Assembly (NCBI GenBank): GCA_937925645.1
Contig: CALAMB010000083.1
Location: 1-6,703, forward strand
Direction of reading: 5' to 3'
Length of the DNA stretch: 6,703 bases
Source: an uncultured Acidobacteriota bacterium
GTDB taxonomy: Bacteria; Acidobacteriota; JAAYUB01
The position numbers and the translations under genes were made by a program. Numbering within the stretch: position 1 is the first letter of the stretch; every line of letters starts with the position of its first letter. The notes beneath the pieces were generated by a model. That model was not told the origin of the DNA and searched no databases. It saw only the letters and a list, made by a program, of their open reading frames with translations. Positions 6,378 through 6,703 of this stretch are shown here, one piece after another.

Positions 6378-6703
6378 AAGCCGAGGTTGAATCCGCGGCC
6401 GTCCGGGGCGCCGACGGTGCGGTGCGCGGAGCGGCACTGGAGGATGTAGTCGTGCCAGCAACCTCCCCGGACGACCCGGCTCGTCCCGCTGTCGCTGCCG
6501 CGATAGTCACTGGCGGACCCCGCGGGGTAGGCGCCGTACCAATCCCAACACCATTCGTACACGTTGCCGTGCGCGTCATACAGTCCGGCCGGATTCGGCG
6601 CCAGGGACGCCACGGGCTTGGTCGTGTTGTTCCCCATCGCGTCATACCGGTTCGCGCAGAACCAGGCCACGGATTCCACCACCGGCCACGTTCCGGGAGT
6701 GGT
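6353..6703 (-). CDS. FGE-sulfatase (SUMF1-like) domain protein, C-terminal 116 residues; 5' end outside window
   Basis: The frame is open from the right edge to TAA at 6355-6353. Successive motifs are those of the formylglycine-generating-enzyme/sulfatase-modifying-factor fold: TWPVVESVAWFCANR, then GLYDAHGNVYEWCWDWYG, SRVVRGGCW, CRSAHR and finally GFRLV. Family domains usually run about 250 residues, so roughly half is missing. Canonical FGE uses two cysteines near this end. Here one aligns with the CRSAHR cysteine, but the partner position falls in HDYIL and is not cysteine, so true formylglycine generation is unlikely. Many bacterial members of this fold are ligand-binding or redirected enzymes, and it is a common target fold of diversity-generating retroelements (established knowledge). 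A GTG at 6682 is an internal valine, not the start. Confidence 0.88.
   Translation of the reverse strand, partial: TTPGTWPVVESVAWFCANRYDAMGNNTTKPVASLAPNPAGLYDAHGNVYEWCWDWYGAYPAGSASDYRGSDSGTSRVVRGGCWHDYILQCRSAHRTVGAPDGRGFNLGFRLVRAAP
6368..6460 (-). other. Putative DGR-type variable region in the FGE-fold gene
   Basis: Between the framework residues (CW, QCRSA, R, PD, R, GFRLV) lie 15 positions: HDYIL, H, TVGA, G and GFNL. Fourteen of their 15 codons end in C (CAC GAC TAC ATC CTC, CAC, ACC GTC GGC GCC, GGC, TTC AAC CTC; the exception is GGA). All 14 can be reached from AAC by changing adenines only. In the other 81 visible codons upstream, 35 end in C by my count. No template repeat or reverse transcriptase is in the window, so this is a pattern-based proposal. 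Confidence 0.4.

Noticed and set aside
6184..6390. Plus-strand 68-codon frame, considered as an Avd-like DGR accessory protein
   Set aside because: It is too short, shows no helical-bundle pattern or family signature, and overlaps the FGE-fold stop region on the other strand.
6100..6645. Minus-strand 181-codon frame overlapping the FGE-fold gene
   Set aside because: It is an out-of-frame shadow: Arg/Pro/Thr/Ala-rich with no motif, while the other frame carries the full FGE motif series.
6353..6703. Annotation as a true formylglycine-generating enzyme
   Set aside because: Only one of the two C-terminal catalytic cysteines has an equivalent here, and no sulfatase gene is nearby.

Overview
The window reads as GC-rich bacterial DNA carrying large exported, repeat-rich surface proteins. 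Every gene I can support lies on the minus strand, so transcription runs from high to low coordinates. The domain mix suggests an uncultured, environmental lineage: plant-type leucine-rich repeats (LRRs), FN3, 'SPNGGE-W' (Kre9/Knh1-like) modules, a pre-peptidase C-terminal (PPC) domain, Asp-box propellers with a dockerin, and an FGE-sulfatase fold. FCB-group candidate phyla or former deltaproteobacteria would fit. This is an inference from architecture; no taxonomic marker is present.

Layout in transcription order. (1) 6703-6353: the C-terminal half of an FGE-sulfatase (SUMF1-like, C-type-lectin-fold) protein, whose N-terminus lies beyond the right edge. Its last 30 or so residues look like the variable region of a diversity-generating retroelement (DGR) target. 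An 8-bp perfect inverted repeat straddles its stop codon. (2) 6352-5977: an AT-richer gap with GC-rich hairpins near the stop, a 16-nt hairpin and a plausible promoter. (3) 5976-3889: a complete 695-residue exported protein with 13 Asp-boxes (probably two seven-bladed beta-propellers) and a C-terminal type I dockerin. (4) 3888-3323: a 566-bp gap holding a textbook sigma70-type promoter, a palindrome just downstream of the predicted transcription start, and a strong Shine-Dalgarno. (5) 3322-1: an exported LRR protein of at least 1107 residues with 26 uninterrupted 24-residue repeats, then FN3, two Kre9-like modules and the start of a PPC domain. It runs off the left edge.

The long gaps and separate promoter candidates suggest individually transcribed genes rather than one operon. 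The common theme is extracellular recognition: two signal-peptide proteins built from binding scaffolds, next to a fold often used for hypervariable ligand binding. I see no RNA genes, CRISPR array, transposase or reverse transcriptase. The most interesting signal is the NNC-codon pattern at the would-be variable positions of the FGE-fold protein. The second is the internally duplicated LRR block, whose differences concentrate on the exposed beta-strand face.
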